64,000 nucleotides of DNA from a virus: positions 26,155 to 90,154 of IMG/VR virus record IMGVR_UViG_3300027823_000006; one strand, given 5' to 3'. The notes below the pieces were generated by a model, which worked only from the letters and a program-made list of their open reading frames with translations, was not told the origin of the DNA and did no database searches. Below, one piece after another: positions 8,715-17,373 of this stretch. Position numbers and translations under genes: made by a program. Position 1 is the stretch's first letter; each line of letters opens with the position of its first letter.

Positions 8715-9178
8715 CGTTTAGGTGAACAATCAAGAAATTCAAAGATGGTGCGGCCACCCTTCGCCAGGTTGCAACGTTGGCAGGCTGGATGGAGATTCGC
8801 GGGCCAGTTCGTCCCACCACGCGACAATGAAATCGCGTGCTCAAGATGATCGTACGTACCACCGCAATACGCGCAGACCCCTCCAAAGAAGGCGACCCTC
8901 GCTTCAATTTGTTCGGCGGTTGCGAACCCCGGGGCTGTACACGCGCGGTAACTATATCGAAGGCTGTATTCTCGGTTTTTCTCAGGATGTACGAGAAACC
9001 AATTTCGTAAATACTGCCGTAGGCGCGATCTATTTGCTTCTCGCCATGCGCGCATATTCTCTTTGCGCGTCTCTTTGTTATCTAGAACCCATTGCTTGGA
9101 ACGAGCAATGCCTCGTTCTCGATTTACGAGATACCACTCCCGTGCACGGTTGCGTTCGGGATTACCACCGCCGCCCAT
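8708..9178 (-). CDS. HNH homing-type endonuclease
   Basis: About 156 residues with an N-terminal basic segment (NRSRLRQYLRNW) and a C-terminal HNH module. The module has CAYCGG, then HLEHAISLSRGG, then HPACQRCNLAKGGRT. Such genes cut DNA lacking them and spread. ATG 9178 is preferred; the frame stays open to 9223 (ATG 9196 and ATG 9223), but those starts would overlap the VWA gene. The DNA is more AT-rich than its neighbours, a sign of transfer. Its TAA stop sits within the late promoter P1, so insertion kept that promoter intact. Confidence 0.85.
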   Translation of the reverse strand: MGGGGNPERNRAREWYLVNRERGIARSKQWVLDNKETRKENMRAWREANRSRLRQYLRNWFLVHPEKNREYSLRYSYRACTAPGFATAEQIEARVAFFGGVCAYCGGTYDHLEHAISLSRGGTNWPANLHPACQRCNLAKGGRTIFEFLDCSPKRL

Positions 9179-9194
9179 CAACTCAGTGGATAAC

Positions 9195-10628
9195 ATGAAA
9201 CTGAAACTTTCAGAATTCTTCATCTATCTAATCCAGAAGAAAAGTTTCTACGGACGTCTGGCTTCGAGCCTGGAACGCGTTGCACGTCCGGGGATGGGCA
9301 CCATTGCTGTGGGTATCCGCGAGGGTCGTGCGGTGTTGTTCTACGACCCGGAGTTCATCGCCGCCCTGACCTTGAAGTCGGCGTTGTTCGTCCTCGAGCA
9401 CGAGATGTTGCATCTGATGCTCGACCACATCCCGCGCTACCTCGAACTGCTGGCGCTTTGTCGTAGTGAGCTGGAGCGTACCAAAGCAGGTGCAGTGGCC
9501 AACGTCAGCATGGACTGCGCCATCAACACGATGCTGCGAAAACATGAAGGGTTCGACGAAACCGAAGCTCTCGTGATCAAGATGATCAAGGAGAAGAACC
9601 CGGAGGCCCCCGACAATCCGCGCAACGGGATGTGTCTGCCGGAGAAGTTCGATCTACCGCTCGAAGGATCGTTCGAGTTCTACCAGTGGTCCTTGATGCG
9701 CAAGGTCAAGGTCATCGACATCGAGAGTTTGCTCGGGGGCACCGACCACTCGATGTGGATCAAGGGCGAAGACGAAAACGACGGGCAGGACCAGGGCGCA
9801 GGTAGCGGCGACGGCAAACCGGGTGAGGAACCCGGTGACGGGAAAGGGCAAGGGTTCGGCGGTTCCACATTCAAGGACCTGACGTCCGACGAGCTGCTTT
9901 CTCAAGCACACCGCATCCGCGAGCAACTCAAGCAAACAATGCGTTCGGTCGTTCGTTCCATGGGCGGCGTCGGGCGCGGGACGTTGCCGAGCGGTATGCA
10001 GGAGTGGCTCGAGGCCTACCTGGCTGAGCCGATTGTTCCGTGGTGGGAAATCTTTGCGACGCGAGCACGGATGTCGCGTACGTCGAAGTATCGCCGGAGC
10101 GTTGCGCAACCCAACCGCATGCTGCTGGCCTTGGCGGAGGAAGACGTCTGCATCATCCCAACGCCTGGCCGCGTACGGGACAAAGCGTGGCGCGTGTTTC
10201 TCTATGTCGATACGTCTGGCTCAATGTCTACGGAGTCACTTGAAATCGTCAAGAGCGAGTTACAGCACATGCTCGCGGTTGATGACAACATGGAGATTCG
10301 TTACATGCAGGGCGATGCTGCGACACATATGGACGTCTTGCTGCATTCTGGCGATGAGATTCCCAAGAACATGGTGGGTCGTGGTGGTACGGATTTCGAC
10401 GCGTACTTCATCCACATGAAACAGTACACCAAGGACGACGATAAGATGCCCGACATCGTCGTGGTCTACACGGACGGTTATGCGCCTGCCGTCGACCCTC
10501 AGAACCATCTACCTCACGAAATTCCGGTGTTGTGGCTCGTGACACCTCAACACAGCGAGCATTTCCACGAGGGGTACGGCGAGATCATCGTCTGCGACCC
10601 GGAACACAACGAGCGCTATAAGAGCTGA
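9195..10628 (+). CDS. VWA protein with N-terminal HExxH domain (DUF2201-like)
   Basis: 477 residues, the probable partner of the MoxR ATPase at 5768. The N-terminal part holds LEHEMLHLMLDH (H69, E70, H73), a putative metallopeptidase-type zinc site. The middle is Gly/Asp-rich and disordered (about 190-225). The C-terminal VWA domain has the metal-binding DTSGS (339-343), then GGTDFD and a YTDGY loop. ATG 9195 is chosen because the domain starts at MKLKLSEFF; the open frame before it overlaps the HNH gene. MoxR-VWA pairs usually insert metals or remodel complexes; the target here is unknown. Confidence 0.87.
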   Translation: MKLKLSEFFIYLIQKKSFYGRLASSLERVARPGMGTIAVGIREGRAVLFYDPEFIAALTLKSALFVLEHEMLHLMLDHIPRYLELLALCRSELERTKAGAVANVSMDCAINTMLRKHEGFDETEALVIKMIKEKNPEAPDNPRNGMCLPEKFDLPLEGSFEFYQWSLMRKVKVIDIESLLGGTDHSMWIKGEDENDGQDQGAGSGDGKPGEEPGDGKGQGFGGSTFKDLTSDELLSQAHRIREQLKQTMRSVVRSMGGVGRGTLPSGMQEWLEAYLAEPIVPWWEIFATRARMSRTSKYRRSVAQPNRMLLALAEEDVCIIPTPGRVRDKAWRVFLYVDTSGSMSTESLEIVKSELQHMLAVDDNMEIRYMQGDAATHMDVLLHSGDEIPKNMVGRGGTDFDAYFIHMKQYTKDDDKMPDIVVVYTDGYAPAVDPQNHLPHEIPVLWLVTPQHSEHFHEGYGEIIVCDPEHNERYKS

Positions 10629-10631
10629 GAC

Positions 10632-10793
10632 ATGAACTGGATGGATGACAGAGGGATCATTCACTGCGGAATCTCCATGTATCGGTCCCCAGAACATCCA
10701 CGCATCGGCAAGACCCGTAAATCACATCAAATCGTGACGTGCCTATGGTGCGTTATCGAATTCACCAAGAAGAAGAAAAAGAGAAGAAAATGA
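10632..10793 (+). CDS. Tiny Cys-motif protein (VH/TCxxC family)
   Basis: 53 residues, beginning MNWMDDRGIIHCG and ending in a poly-basic tail (TKKKKKRRK). It has the DDRGIIHC ... VTCLWC pattern shared with small proteins at 53398, 55727, 62042, 62287, 63298 and 63477. The C and H pattern suggests a zinc site. Its stop overlaps the next start (ATGA), so the two are probably translated together. Confidence 0.6.
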   Translation: MNWMDDRGIIHCGISMYRSPEHPRIGKTRKSHQIVTCLWCVIEFTKKKKKRRK

Positions 10794-11941
10794 TCCACCA
10801 CAGCGAAAAGGATTACGACGTAGCTCTCGGTGAGGCCACCGCAGGCTTCAAGGTCAAGCTCGAGGAGATGATCCACAAGACGCAGGCATCTGCGATGTCC
10901 GTCATCGAGAAGGTCCAGCGCGAGACGCCGGTTGACCGGGTTGCCGACTCGACGTCGCTGCAGTTCATGGTCGACGGCAATGACACCAAGACCATCGTGA
11001 TGGGCTTGCGCAACAAGAAGGCCAAGAACTACTTCGAGGAGGGGTTGCACAAGAACGCGCTCGACCAAGTCTGCGAGCGCGCCGGCGTCCCTGGTACCTA
11101 CGTCAACCGTCTGCTCGAGAGGCCCTACGGCCGCGAGCTGATCGTCGAGAACCTGTCACGCATCTTCAAGGAGGAGGAGAACAAGAAGTTCCTCGTCCGG
11201 TCGGTCAATGACCAGGTCCGCGGCGTGCTGTCGAACTCGTTCAAGCGCATGGACTCGGGACCCATCATCGAAGCGTTCGCGAAGGCGTGTGGAAAGATCG
11301 GTGCGGTGCCTGTCGAGGGCATTGGCGGTGACCTGCGCTGGGCGGTGAAGGCCATCTTGCCGATGGTGTTTCAGCCGGCGGCCAAGCGTGGCATGGAGGA
11401 GGTCCTTGCGTTCGGGTTGCAGTTGTCGAATTCCGACTTCGGCAAGGGTGTGCTCGGGCTCAACGCGTTCTGCACGCGTCTCGTGTGCACCAACACGGCG
11501 ACCCTCGAGCAGGTCATGCGCCAAGTTCACCTCGGCAAACGTCTGTCGGACGACATGGAGTTCAGCAAGGAGACCTACCTGCTCGACACCAAGACACAGG
11601 TCTCGGCCATTCAGGACATGGTCCAGCAGGTGCTCGCACCCGACAAGGTGAACGCGCTCGTGGGCTGCATCGGTGAAGCACTCGAGACGCGCATCGACCC
11701 GAAGCAGGCGTGGCAGGAGCTGCCCAAGATGGGCTTGCTCAAGGGCGAGGTCGACAAGATCAAGGAGGTCTTCATGGACGGAGACGTCGAGGTGCTACCG
11801 CGTGGAACCACACAAGCGCGTCTCTCGAACGCGGTGTCGTGGTTCGCCAAGAGCGCTCCGACGGCAGAGCGTCGACTCGAGCTGGAGGAGATCGCCGGCC
11901 AGTTGTTGCTCGCCCCGCCCAAGGAGAAAATCGCAGCGTGA
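10790..11941 (+). CDS. DUF932-like phage protein
   Basis: 383 residues. The middle region (FLVRSVNDQVRG, then GLQLSNSDFGKG, then FCTRLVCTNTATLEQ) resembles the DUF932/TIGR03299 phage-plasmid family, whose function is unknown. ATG 10790 has a purine-rich AAGAGAAG just upstream and overlaps the preceding tiny gene, so it is preferred to the in-frame start at 10739. It shows no membrane segment. The following small gene overlaps by GTGA, so the three genes form one operon with the VWA gene. Confidence 0.75.
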   Translation: MIHHSEKDYDVALGEATAGFKVKLEEMIHKTQASAMSVIEKVQRETPVDRVADSTSLQFMVDGNDTKTIVMGLRNKKAKNYFEEGLHKNALDQVCERAGVPGTYVNRLLERPYGRELIVENLSRIFKEEENKKFLVRSVNDQVRGVLSNSFKRMDSGPIIEAFAKACGKIGAVPVEGIGGDLRWAVKAILPMVFQPAAKRGMEEVLAFGLQLSNSDFGKGVLGLNAFCTRLVCTNTATLEQVMRQVHLGKRLSDDMEFSKETYLLDTKTQVSAIQDMVQQVLAPDKVNALVGCIGEALETRIDPKQAWQELPKMGLLKGEVDKIKEVFMDGDVEVLPRGTTQARLSNAVSWFAKSAPTAERRLELEEIAGQLLLAPPKEKIAA

Positions 11942-12114
11942 GTGCATGCGCCGCGACACGCCTGAAGAAGCTTGCGCGCGAACTGCAGAGGGTTGACCGG
12001 CGATTCACCGAAGAAGAGCTGTCTCAGATCCTCGAAGATGCAGACGCAGCGCTGACGTCAGGAATTGCGCTTCTAGTGAAGCAGCTGGTGTGGCAGATTC
12101 GTGTGATGAAGTAA
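11938..12114 (+). CDS. Small unknown protein
   Basis: 58 residues from GTG 11938, which overlaps the previous stop as GTGA. The helical sequence (TRLKKLARELQRVDRRF, then EEELSQILEDADAAL) looks like a short coiled coil. It is the last gene before the intergenic region with the terminator. Not recognised. Confidence 0.65.
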   Translation: MSACAATRLKKLARELQRVDRRFTEEELSQILEDADAALTSGIALLVKQLVWQIRVMK

Positions 12115-12139
12115 GCGTTTTGGGCAAACGTTTGTGTGG

Positions 12140-12292
12140 TTGGCAGACACATGAACGTGGTGATATAGGGTGTCGTTTCTGCCCGACACTTGTCCTGTTT
12201 CACCAGCCCTCTTTTGGCCGGCGCACGCCACGGTTCCCACCGTGTAGAGCAACGTTCCACCCGCGTTACTCTTGCGGGCGCCGGTTTTTTTT
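12140..12292 (+). ncRNA. Candidate small RNA, promoter-like boxes to branched terminator
   Basis: The 180-base gap holds TTGGCA (12140-12145) and GATATA (12162-12167) 16 bases apart, a weak sigma-70-like promoter. A hairpin TGTCG/CGACA (12171-12188) follows, then a three-branched structure and eight T. A transcript of about 120 bases would result. Alternatively this is only the 3' end of the upstream operon. Confidence 0.35.
12216..12292 (+). terminator. Branched intrinsic terminator
   Basis: An outer stem pairs CCGGCGC (12218-12224) with GCGCCGG (12278-12284). It encloses two hairpins, CACGGT/ACCGTG and CCCGC/GCGGG, and is followed by TTTTTTTT. It lies between converging genes ending at 12114 and 12295 and would stop + strand transcription. 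Confidence 0.7.
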
Positions 12293-12294
12293 GA

Positions 12295-13275
12295 TCAGCC
12301 CGGGACGAGCGCGATGGTCGTCGCGTCGAAATCTGGACAGATGGCGATGACTGCCGCAAGAGCCGCAGTCGTTGTCGCGTTCGCAGCCGTGAGAAGTTGC
12401 GTCTGTGTGATGGCGTTGGACTGCGCGGTTGCTTGAACCGTGCCTGCCGCATTCATGTCGTTTTGACGATTGGTCAGATAGCTGGTGGCATTGGTGATCG
12501 CAGCCAACGCGTCCGCCAGGTAGCCCGGCATGGCCGTCTGTTGAGCATTCGCCGTCGAGATGGCAGCGGCCATTGCCGCGGCACCAGCGCCACCCGTGTT
12601 CAACGAGTAGAACGTGTTGGCCGCGGTGAGAAGCGAGCCGTACTGCGTGACCGTAGATATGAACTTGTTGCTGACATTGGTCGTGTCAGAAACCGTGGTC
12701 GTCGCACCTTGGACCAGGCTTTGTTTGTATGTGAAATCCGCTTGTGCAAGGAGCAGCGTGTTGTCAGCAGCGAGTTTCGTTTGTAGCTGGGCGTAGCCGA
12801 ATTGCTTGGCTGCGGCGTACGCTGCAATCAACGCGTTCAACTGAGACGGATCGACAGTGGGGAACGTGTAGAGCGCGGGTGTCGGCTCAGGCGCGTTGAA
12901 CTCGGTTCGGAACGTAATCCACGCTTGGATGAGCGCGTTGACGCGGTCCTGGAAGGCCACGGCCGCATCGTTGGCGGTCTCGAGGGTGGTGTACGTACTC
13001 GTTGATGTATCGGCCAGGTACTCGATGCCGTTGATCCCGGGAGCAGCGATCCCAGGGTCCCGTCCAATTGGGATCAGCGTAAGGTCTGCCAGGTTGGCAA
13101 CGCGAGCGAGCACGTCTTGGGTCGGGTCGAGGACGTTGGAAACCGAGAGAACAAAAACGTTCAGGTGCGGGAGTTGGTCCGGGATAACCGCAGACACTAT
13201 CCGGCTCGTAACGAAGAAGAGCTGATCAGCGCTCTCGACCAGTTCGACGTGCCGCTCTTGTTCAAAGAGAGCCAT
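12295..13275 (-). CDS. Ala/Thr-rich structural-type protein
   Basis: 326 residues. The C-terminal two thirds is rich in Ala, Thr, Asn and Gln with heptad-like helices (SNAITQTQLLTAANATTTAA), typical of fibrous virion proteins. The N-terminal part is globular and mentions no known motif. It lies 1 base after the gene at 13277, so the two share the P2 promoter. Function is unknown; a virion or fibre-like role is inferred. Confidence 0.72.
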   Translation of the reverse strand: MALFEQERHVELVESADQLFFVTSRIVSAVIPDQLPHLNVFVLSVSNVLDPTQDVLARVANLADLTLIPIGRDPGIAAPGINGIEYLADTSTSTYTTLETANDAAVAFQDRVNALIQAWITFRTEFNAPEPTPALYTFPTVDPSQLNALIAAYAAAKQFGYAQLQTKLAADNTLLLAQADFTYKQSLVQGATTTVSDTTNVSNKFISTVTQYGSLLTAANTFYSLNTGGAGAAAMAAAISTANAQQTAMPGYLADALAAITNATSYLTNRQNDMNAAGTVQATAQSNAITQTQLLTAANATTTAALAAVIAICPDFDATTIALVPG

Positions 13276-13276
13276 C

Positions 13277-13645
13277 TCAGGCTCCCTGAACCAGGGTTGT
13301 ACGGTCCACGATGAGAGCGCCCTGCTGAGCGTTCATCTCGTCCGCGAGGAACTGAAGCCTCCGGAGCGACATGGCCAAGTCCTCGTTCATAAGGACCACG
13401 GTGTCCCATGTCCGGATGACACTAGGCAAGCGGTAGAAGGCCGCTCCCGCGAGCTGTGCCAAGGCATAACTGTCAGGCCACTGTGTCATATCAGCAGGCG
13501 TTGCGTAGTGGCTAAACGCCTGGTCAACTGTTTTGAACACGTATGTTGCGACACTCGCGCCGGTTGCAGCAGTGACCTCGTTGGTTACCTGGTACGCCGG
13601 CCCATCAACAATGGCCGTAACTTGGTGAAGCGTGAAACTAACCAC
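13277..13645 (-). CDS. Small unknown late protein
   Basis: 122 residues from GTG 13645 (MVSFTLHQVTAIVDG), chosen because GGGAG lies just upstream; the TTG at 13657 lacks such a site. Not recognised. The leader from promoter P2 is about 60 bases, unlike the near-leaderless genes downstream of P1 and P4. Probably structural, by operon with 12295-13275. Confidence 0.7.
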   Translation of the reverse strand: MVSFTLHQVTAIVDGPAYQVTNEVTAATGASVATYVFKTVDQAFSHYATPADMTQWPDSYALAQLAGAAFYRLPSVIRTWDTVVLMNEDLAMSLRRLQFLADEMNAQQGALIVDRTTLVQGA

Positions 13646-13704
13646 GAGATCTCCCAACTTTTTCGGTGATGCGAGCGCGCTTTGCTTGCGACGCTACGCC
13701 TGGA

Positions 13705-13714
13705 AATTATAGGG
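13705..13714 (-). promoter_or_regulatory. Late promoter motif P2 (CCCTATAATTTCC)
   Basis: TATAAT at 13706-13711 on the - strand, inside CCCTATAATTTCC. No -35 box is seen. It faces the pair of genes 13645-12295 with about 60 bases of leader. Confidence 0.55.
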
Positions 13715-13734
13715 TGGCAGGCTCTTAGGGTGGC

Positions 13735-14286
13735 ATGGCGTTCCTGGGGATCGATCAATCGCTGACGGGCACCGGCATCTGCATCCTTTCGGATGCAGGG
13801 GACCTGGTTGCGTCCGCAACGGTCACCACAGACGACCTCCGGGACGGAGAACGCCTGGTTTACATCAAGACCGCAGTGGCGAACTTTCTCGCCGGCGTCG
13901 AGTTTGCGACGCTGGAGGGCTACTCCTATGATTCTGTGGGGCGCGTGTTTGAACTCGGCGAGATAGGCGGAGTCCTCAAAGTGCTGCTCCACGAGCACCA
14001 CGTTCCCTACGTCGTGGTAGCGCCCGTGCTTGTCAAGAAATTTGCTACGGGATCGGTTCACGCTAGCAAGGACGCCATGCTGGCTGCAGCCGCCAGCCAG
14101 GGCCACGATTTCGGTGCCAACGACGATCAAGCCGACGCCTTTTTTTTGGCCTGTATCGCTCGGACCTATGCGAAGAACATTGCCCGTCATCGTTGCGAAA
14201 TGGACGTTCTCCATACGCTTCGAAACCCCGGGAAAAACAAGAAGCCCCGACGCCACCTGCGTCGTTTGATCAAGAACGCGATCTGA
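13735..14286 (+). CDS. RuvC-like Holliday junction resolvase
   Basis: 183 residues with an RNase H/RuvC fold. It begins MAFLGIDQSLTGTG (D7), has an acidic LEGYSYDS around residue 60 and an NDDQADAFFLA helix near 136. This matches RuvC family catalytic acids. It would cut branched DNA during replication or before packaging. A basic tail (NKKPRRHLRRLIK) may bind DNA. It precedes the ribonucleotide reductase by 19 bases, so they are probably cotranscribed. Confidence 0.85.
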   Translation: MAFLGIDQSLTGTGICILSDAGDLVASATVTTDDLRDGERLVYIKTAVANFLAGVEFATLEGYSYDSVGRVFELGEIGGVLKVLLHEHHVPYVVVAPVLVKKFATGSVHASKDAMLAAAASQGHDFGANDDQADAFFLACIARTYAKNIARHRCEMDVLHTLRNPGKNKKPRRHLRRLIKNAI

Positions 14287-14305
14287 CAACCGAAGGAGCC
14301 CCATC

Positions 14306-16558
14306 GTGCAATCTGCTGACACAACGTTCACCCTTCCCGTCATTCAACCAGGAACCGTGCGCAAGCGCGATGGACAAACGGTTCAGCCCTTCGACGTGGG
14401 AAAGATTGTGAGCGCGGTGCGGAAAGCGTGGTTGGAGGCTGAAGGCGCTGTCGACGAGGAAGGACTCCAGCGCGTCGCAACGTTCGTTGCAGCAACGCTG
14501 CGTGCGGACATCGCCAACGTCGAGCAGATTCAGGATGCCGTCGAAGTTGCGCTCATGCGCGCCAAGCAATTCAAGGTTGCCAAGGCGTACATCATCTACC
14601 GTCAGAAGCGGACCGAGGCGCGCGCAGCCCAACGCAAGCCTGACGCTACCGCGGTCGCCGACTACATCCACGCGAGCAAGTACGCACGGTACGTCCCCGA
14701 TCTGCTGCGCCGCGAAGTTTACGACGAGACAGTCGACCGCGAAGAAGGCATGCACCTGCGGCGCTTCGCTCACATACCCGAACTGCTGCCGCTCATCAAA
14801 CGAGCGCACGAAGCAGTCCGTCGCAAAGAAGTTCTTCCGTCGATGCGTTCGATGCAATTTGGCGGAACAGCTATCGAAGCCAACCACAACCGCATCTACA
14901 ACTGCTCCGCATCGCTCGTTGACCGCCCTCGCGTTTTCGCTGAAGCGATGTTCCTGCTCTTATCAGGCTGCGGTGTTGGGTACTCCGTGCAGATCGAGCA
15001 CGTCGAGAAGTTGCCTGCACTTGCCGACGTCGACGAGAAGAAGGTCGTCCACCACCTCATCGACGACACTATCGAAGGCTGGGCCAACGCACTCGATGCG
15101 TTGATCAACGGCTACATCGGCGGCTACCACGTCGAATTCGCGTACAACCAAATCCGTGCGGCAGGCACGCCGCTCAAGACCAGCGGCGGCCGAGCACCCG
15201 GACATCGCAAGCTCAAGCTCGCCCTCGAACAGATCCGCAAGATCCTCCACAGCGCGCAAGGCCGGCAGCTCCGTCCCGTCGAATGCCATCGCATCCTGTG
15301 CCACGCGGCAGATGCTGTGCTCTCGGGCGGCATTCGTCGCAGTGCGATGATCTGTTTGTTCTCGATCGAGGACAGCGAATTGATGCACATCAAGACGGAC
15401 CGTGATTGGTACGCCAAGGAACCATGGCTGGCCAACGCCAACAACTCCGTCGTGCTCAAACGTGACGAGGTCAAGGAGAAGCAGTTCAAACGCATCTTCG
15501 GGATGACGCGGAACTTCGGCGAGCCAGGCGTCCTGTTCGTCAGCGACTACAACCACGTCACCAACCCCTGCGCCGAAATCGGCCTCGACCCGCTCCTCGT
15601 CAATGACGACGGCTCGACGTCAACCGGCTGGGCGATGTGCAACCTCTGCGAGATCAACGCGGCGAAGCTCACTTCATTCGAGGACTTCTCCGAGGCTGCC
15701 TGGGCGGCAACGCTCATCGGCACGATGCAGGCGACGTACACCGATATGCCGTTTCTGGGCAAGGTCACCGAAGCGATCGTCCGTCGTGATGCGCTGCTCG
15801 GCATCGGCATGACGGGGATGCAGGATGCGCCTCACATCGCGTGTGACCCAGAGTTCCAGCGCAAGGTTGCCGCACAGGTTGTCGAATGGAACCGTGAGTA
15901 CGCCGCTCTCCTTGGTATCAATCAGGCAGCGCGCACGACGTGCGTGAAGCCGTCAGGCACGACGTCTCTCGAGCTAGGCAACGTCGGCTCGGGCATCCAT
16001 CCACACCACGCACGGCGCTACATCCGTCGCGTCACCGCTGACGCTCTTGAGACTGTGTTCCAAGCGTTCCAAACAGTGAACCCTGCAATGTGTGTTCGTA
16101 AACCGGACGGAAAGTGGGTCATTGAATTTCCGGTCGAGGCCCCTGAGGGTGCAGCCCTCAAAGAGGACCTCTCGGCCGAGGTGTTCATGGACACAGTGCG
16201 ATCAACCCAGCAAAACTGGGTGGTCCCCGGAGCGACTCGTCCAAGTCAGGTACCTGGACTCTCGCACAACGTCTCAAACACCATCACCGTCCGTCCAGAC
16301 GAGTGGGCGTCGGTTGCCGACTACCTGTGGACGCACCGTAACGACTTCACAGGCGTGTCACTACTTCCGGACTCCGGGGACATGCTTTATGCCTTTGCTC
16401 CGTTTGAGGCGGTCAAAACGGAGGCACAAGAACGACGCTGGAACGAGTTGGTCGCCAGCTACACGCCAATCGACTACCTCTCGGTGTTCGAGGCCGAAGA
16501 CGGCACGAACCTGACGGGCGAGGCCGCATGTGCAGGCGGCGCATGCAGCATTGCATAA
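14306..16558 (+). CDS. nrdJ: Adenosylcobalamin-type (class II) ribonucleotide reductase
   Basis: 750 residues. It makes deoxyribonucleotides from ribonucleotides. An ATP-cone is at about 18-100 (GTVRKRDGQTVQPFDVGKI). Class II monomeric-type motifs follow: LLSGCGVGYSVQIEHVEKLP, TPLKTSGGRAPG, SGGIRRSAM, NPCAEIGL (near 417-424, with catalytic Cys and Glu) and MCNLCEINAAKL. The C-terminal CAGGACSIA supplies the redox Cys pair. No R2 subunit or activase is present in the window, which fits a B12-dependent enzyme needing no partner. The start is GTG 14306 with AAGGAG seven bases before it. Confidence 0.92.
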   Translation: MQSADTTFTLPVIQPGTVRKRDGQTVQPFDVGKIVSAVRKAWLEAEGAVDEEGLQRVATFVAATLRADIANVEQIQDAVEVALMRAKQFKVAKAYIIYRQKRTEARAAQRKPDATAVADYIHASKYARYVPDLLRREVYDETVDREEGMHLRRFAHIPELLPLIKRAHEAVRRKEVLPSMRSMQFGGTAIEANHNRIYNCSASLVDRPRVFAEAMFLLLSGCGVGYSVQIEHVEKLPALADVDEKKVVHHLIDDTIEGWANALDALINGYIGGYHVEFAYNQIRAAGTPLKTSGGRAPGHRKLKLALEQIRKILHSAQGRQLRPVECHRILCHAADAVLSGGIRRSAMICLFSIEDSELMHIKTDRDWYAKEPWLANANNSVVLKRDEVKEKQFKRIFGMTRNFGEPGVLFVSDYNHVTNPCAEIGLDPLLVNDDGSTSTGWAMCNLCEINAAKLTSFEDFSEAAWAATLIGTMQATYTDMPFLGKVTEAIVRRDALLGIGMTGMQDAPHIACDPEFQRKVAAQVVEWNREYAALLGINQAARTTCVKPSGTTSLELGNVGSGIHPHHARRYIRRVTADALETVFQAFQTVNPAMCVRKPDGKWVIEFPVEAPEGAALKEDLSAEVFMDTVRSTQQNWVVPGATRPSQVPGLSHNVSNTITVRPDEWASVADYLWTHRNDFTGVSLLPDSGDMLYAFAPFEAVKTEAQERRWNELVASYTPIDYLSVFEAEDGTNLTGEAACAGGACSIA

Positions 16559-16561
16559 GGT

Positions 16562-17128
16562 ATGCGTTTCATTGACCTGACCGGACAGATTTACACAAAA
16601 CTAACGGTTGTAGAAAAGACCAATCCAAACGGACGTAGCTGCATGTGGGTATGTCGCTGTGAATGCGGAAACACCACGCGCGTGGCTGCGCACCATTTGA
16701 AAAGTGGTCGAACTAAGAGTTGTGGTTGTTTACGGCGTTCGAAGTCTCGACAAAACGGACTCAGAACTCCGCCGACATCTTTTCGATACGCCGACCCTGT
16801 GGTTCCTGCTCTTAACCATGTGATCGGCGTCTACATGACGAATGCGCGACGTAGGAATCATGTCTGGGAGTTGTCTTGGGAAGACGCAGCCCGTCTTCTA
16901 ATGAATAAATGCCACTACTGCGGCAGGGCTCCGTTGCGGAACACCCGTAAGGAACATATCAAGTGCAACGGTATCGATCGAATCGATAATACAACCGGGT
17001 ATACGAACGCGAACACGGTCCCGAGTTGTGCGTTGTGTAACCGGGCCAAAGGCGTAATGTCTTACGCCGACTTCGTTCGTTGGTTGGACGATGTCGTTTC
17101 GTTTCGTTCTGCTTGCAACATGTTGTGA
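16562..17128 (+). CDS. HNH endonuclease with N-terminal zinc-ribbon-like domain
   Basis: 188 residues placed 3 bases after the reductase gene. The N-terminus (DLTGQIYTKLTVVEKT, WVCRCECGN, KSCGCL) is a small Cys module often seen in front of phage HNH domains. The HNH part has CHYCGRAP, then GIDRIDNTTGYTN, then PSCALCNRAKG. It resembles homing endonucleases found beside ribonucleotide reductase genes. The DNA is clearly more AT-rich than the reductase, suggesting recent arrival. No intron or intein is seen in the reductase. Confidence 0.88.
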   Translation: MRFIDLTGQIYTKLTVVEKTNPNGRSCMWVCRCECGNTTRVAAHHLKSGRTKSCGCLRRSKSRQNGLRTPPTSFRYADPVVPALNHVIGVYMTNARRRNHVWELSWEDAARLLMNKCHYCGRAPLRNTRKEHIKCNGIDRIDNTTGYTNANTVPSCALCNRAKGVMSYADFVRWLDDVVSFRSACNML

Positions 17129-17148
17129 TTGCGCGGTAAACGTACTAG

Positions 17149-17373
17149 ATGCATACTTGCTCCAACTGTAACGTGCCGTTTGACGCCAGCAACGATGGCG
17201 TCGTCGTCACATCCAAGGGCAAGACCGCGACTGCCATTTGTGATGGCTGCATGACAAATGCGAGACTCATCAAGCTGGTGATTCGCCGGGGTGACATCGG
17301 TAGCTTCACCTACGAGCAGTTCTCCGTCATTGAGACGGTCGGGGGCATGACTACCGCCAAGCGCGCAGGATGA
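17149..17373 (+). CDS. Small zinc-finger-type protein
   Basis: 74 residues with CSNCNVPF and CDGCMTN, a four-Cys pattern likely to bind zinc. Not otherwise recognised. It overlaps the next gene as ATGA. Confidence 0.65.
   Translation: MHTCSNCNVPFDASNDGVVVTSKGKTATAICDGCMTNARLIKLVIRRGDIGSFTYEQFSVIETVGGMTTAKRAG

Noticed and set aside
7051-8721. 556-residue + strand reading frame
   Set aside because: Shadow of two - strand genes that have a promoter and sensible starts; it is Arg/Val-rich as mirror frames in GC-rich DNA usually are.
12216-12292. tRNA-like branched fold
   Set aside because: A 7-pair outer stem and two hairpins fit loosely, but there is no T-loop sequence, anticodon arm of proper size or CCA end; the eight T favour a terminator.
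14306-17128. Intron or intein in the reductase gene
   Set aside because: The reductase frame is unbroken with all motifs in order; the HNH gene lies outside it.
17128-17145. Reverse GTTTAC copy as a promoter
   Set aside because: It matches only partly and has no - strand gene in front of it.
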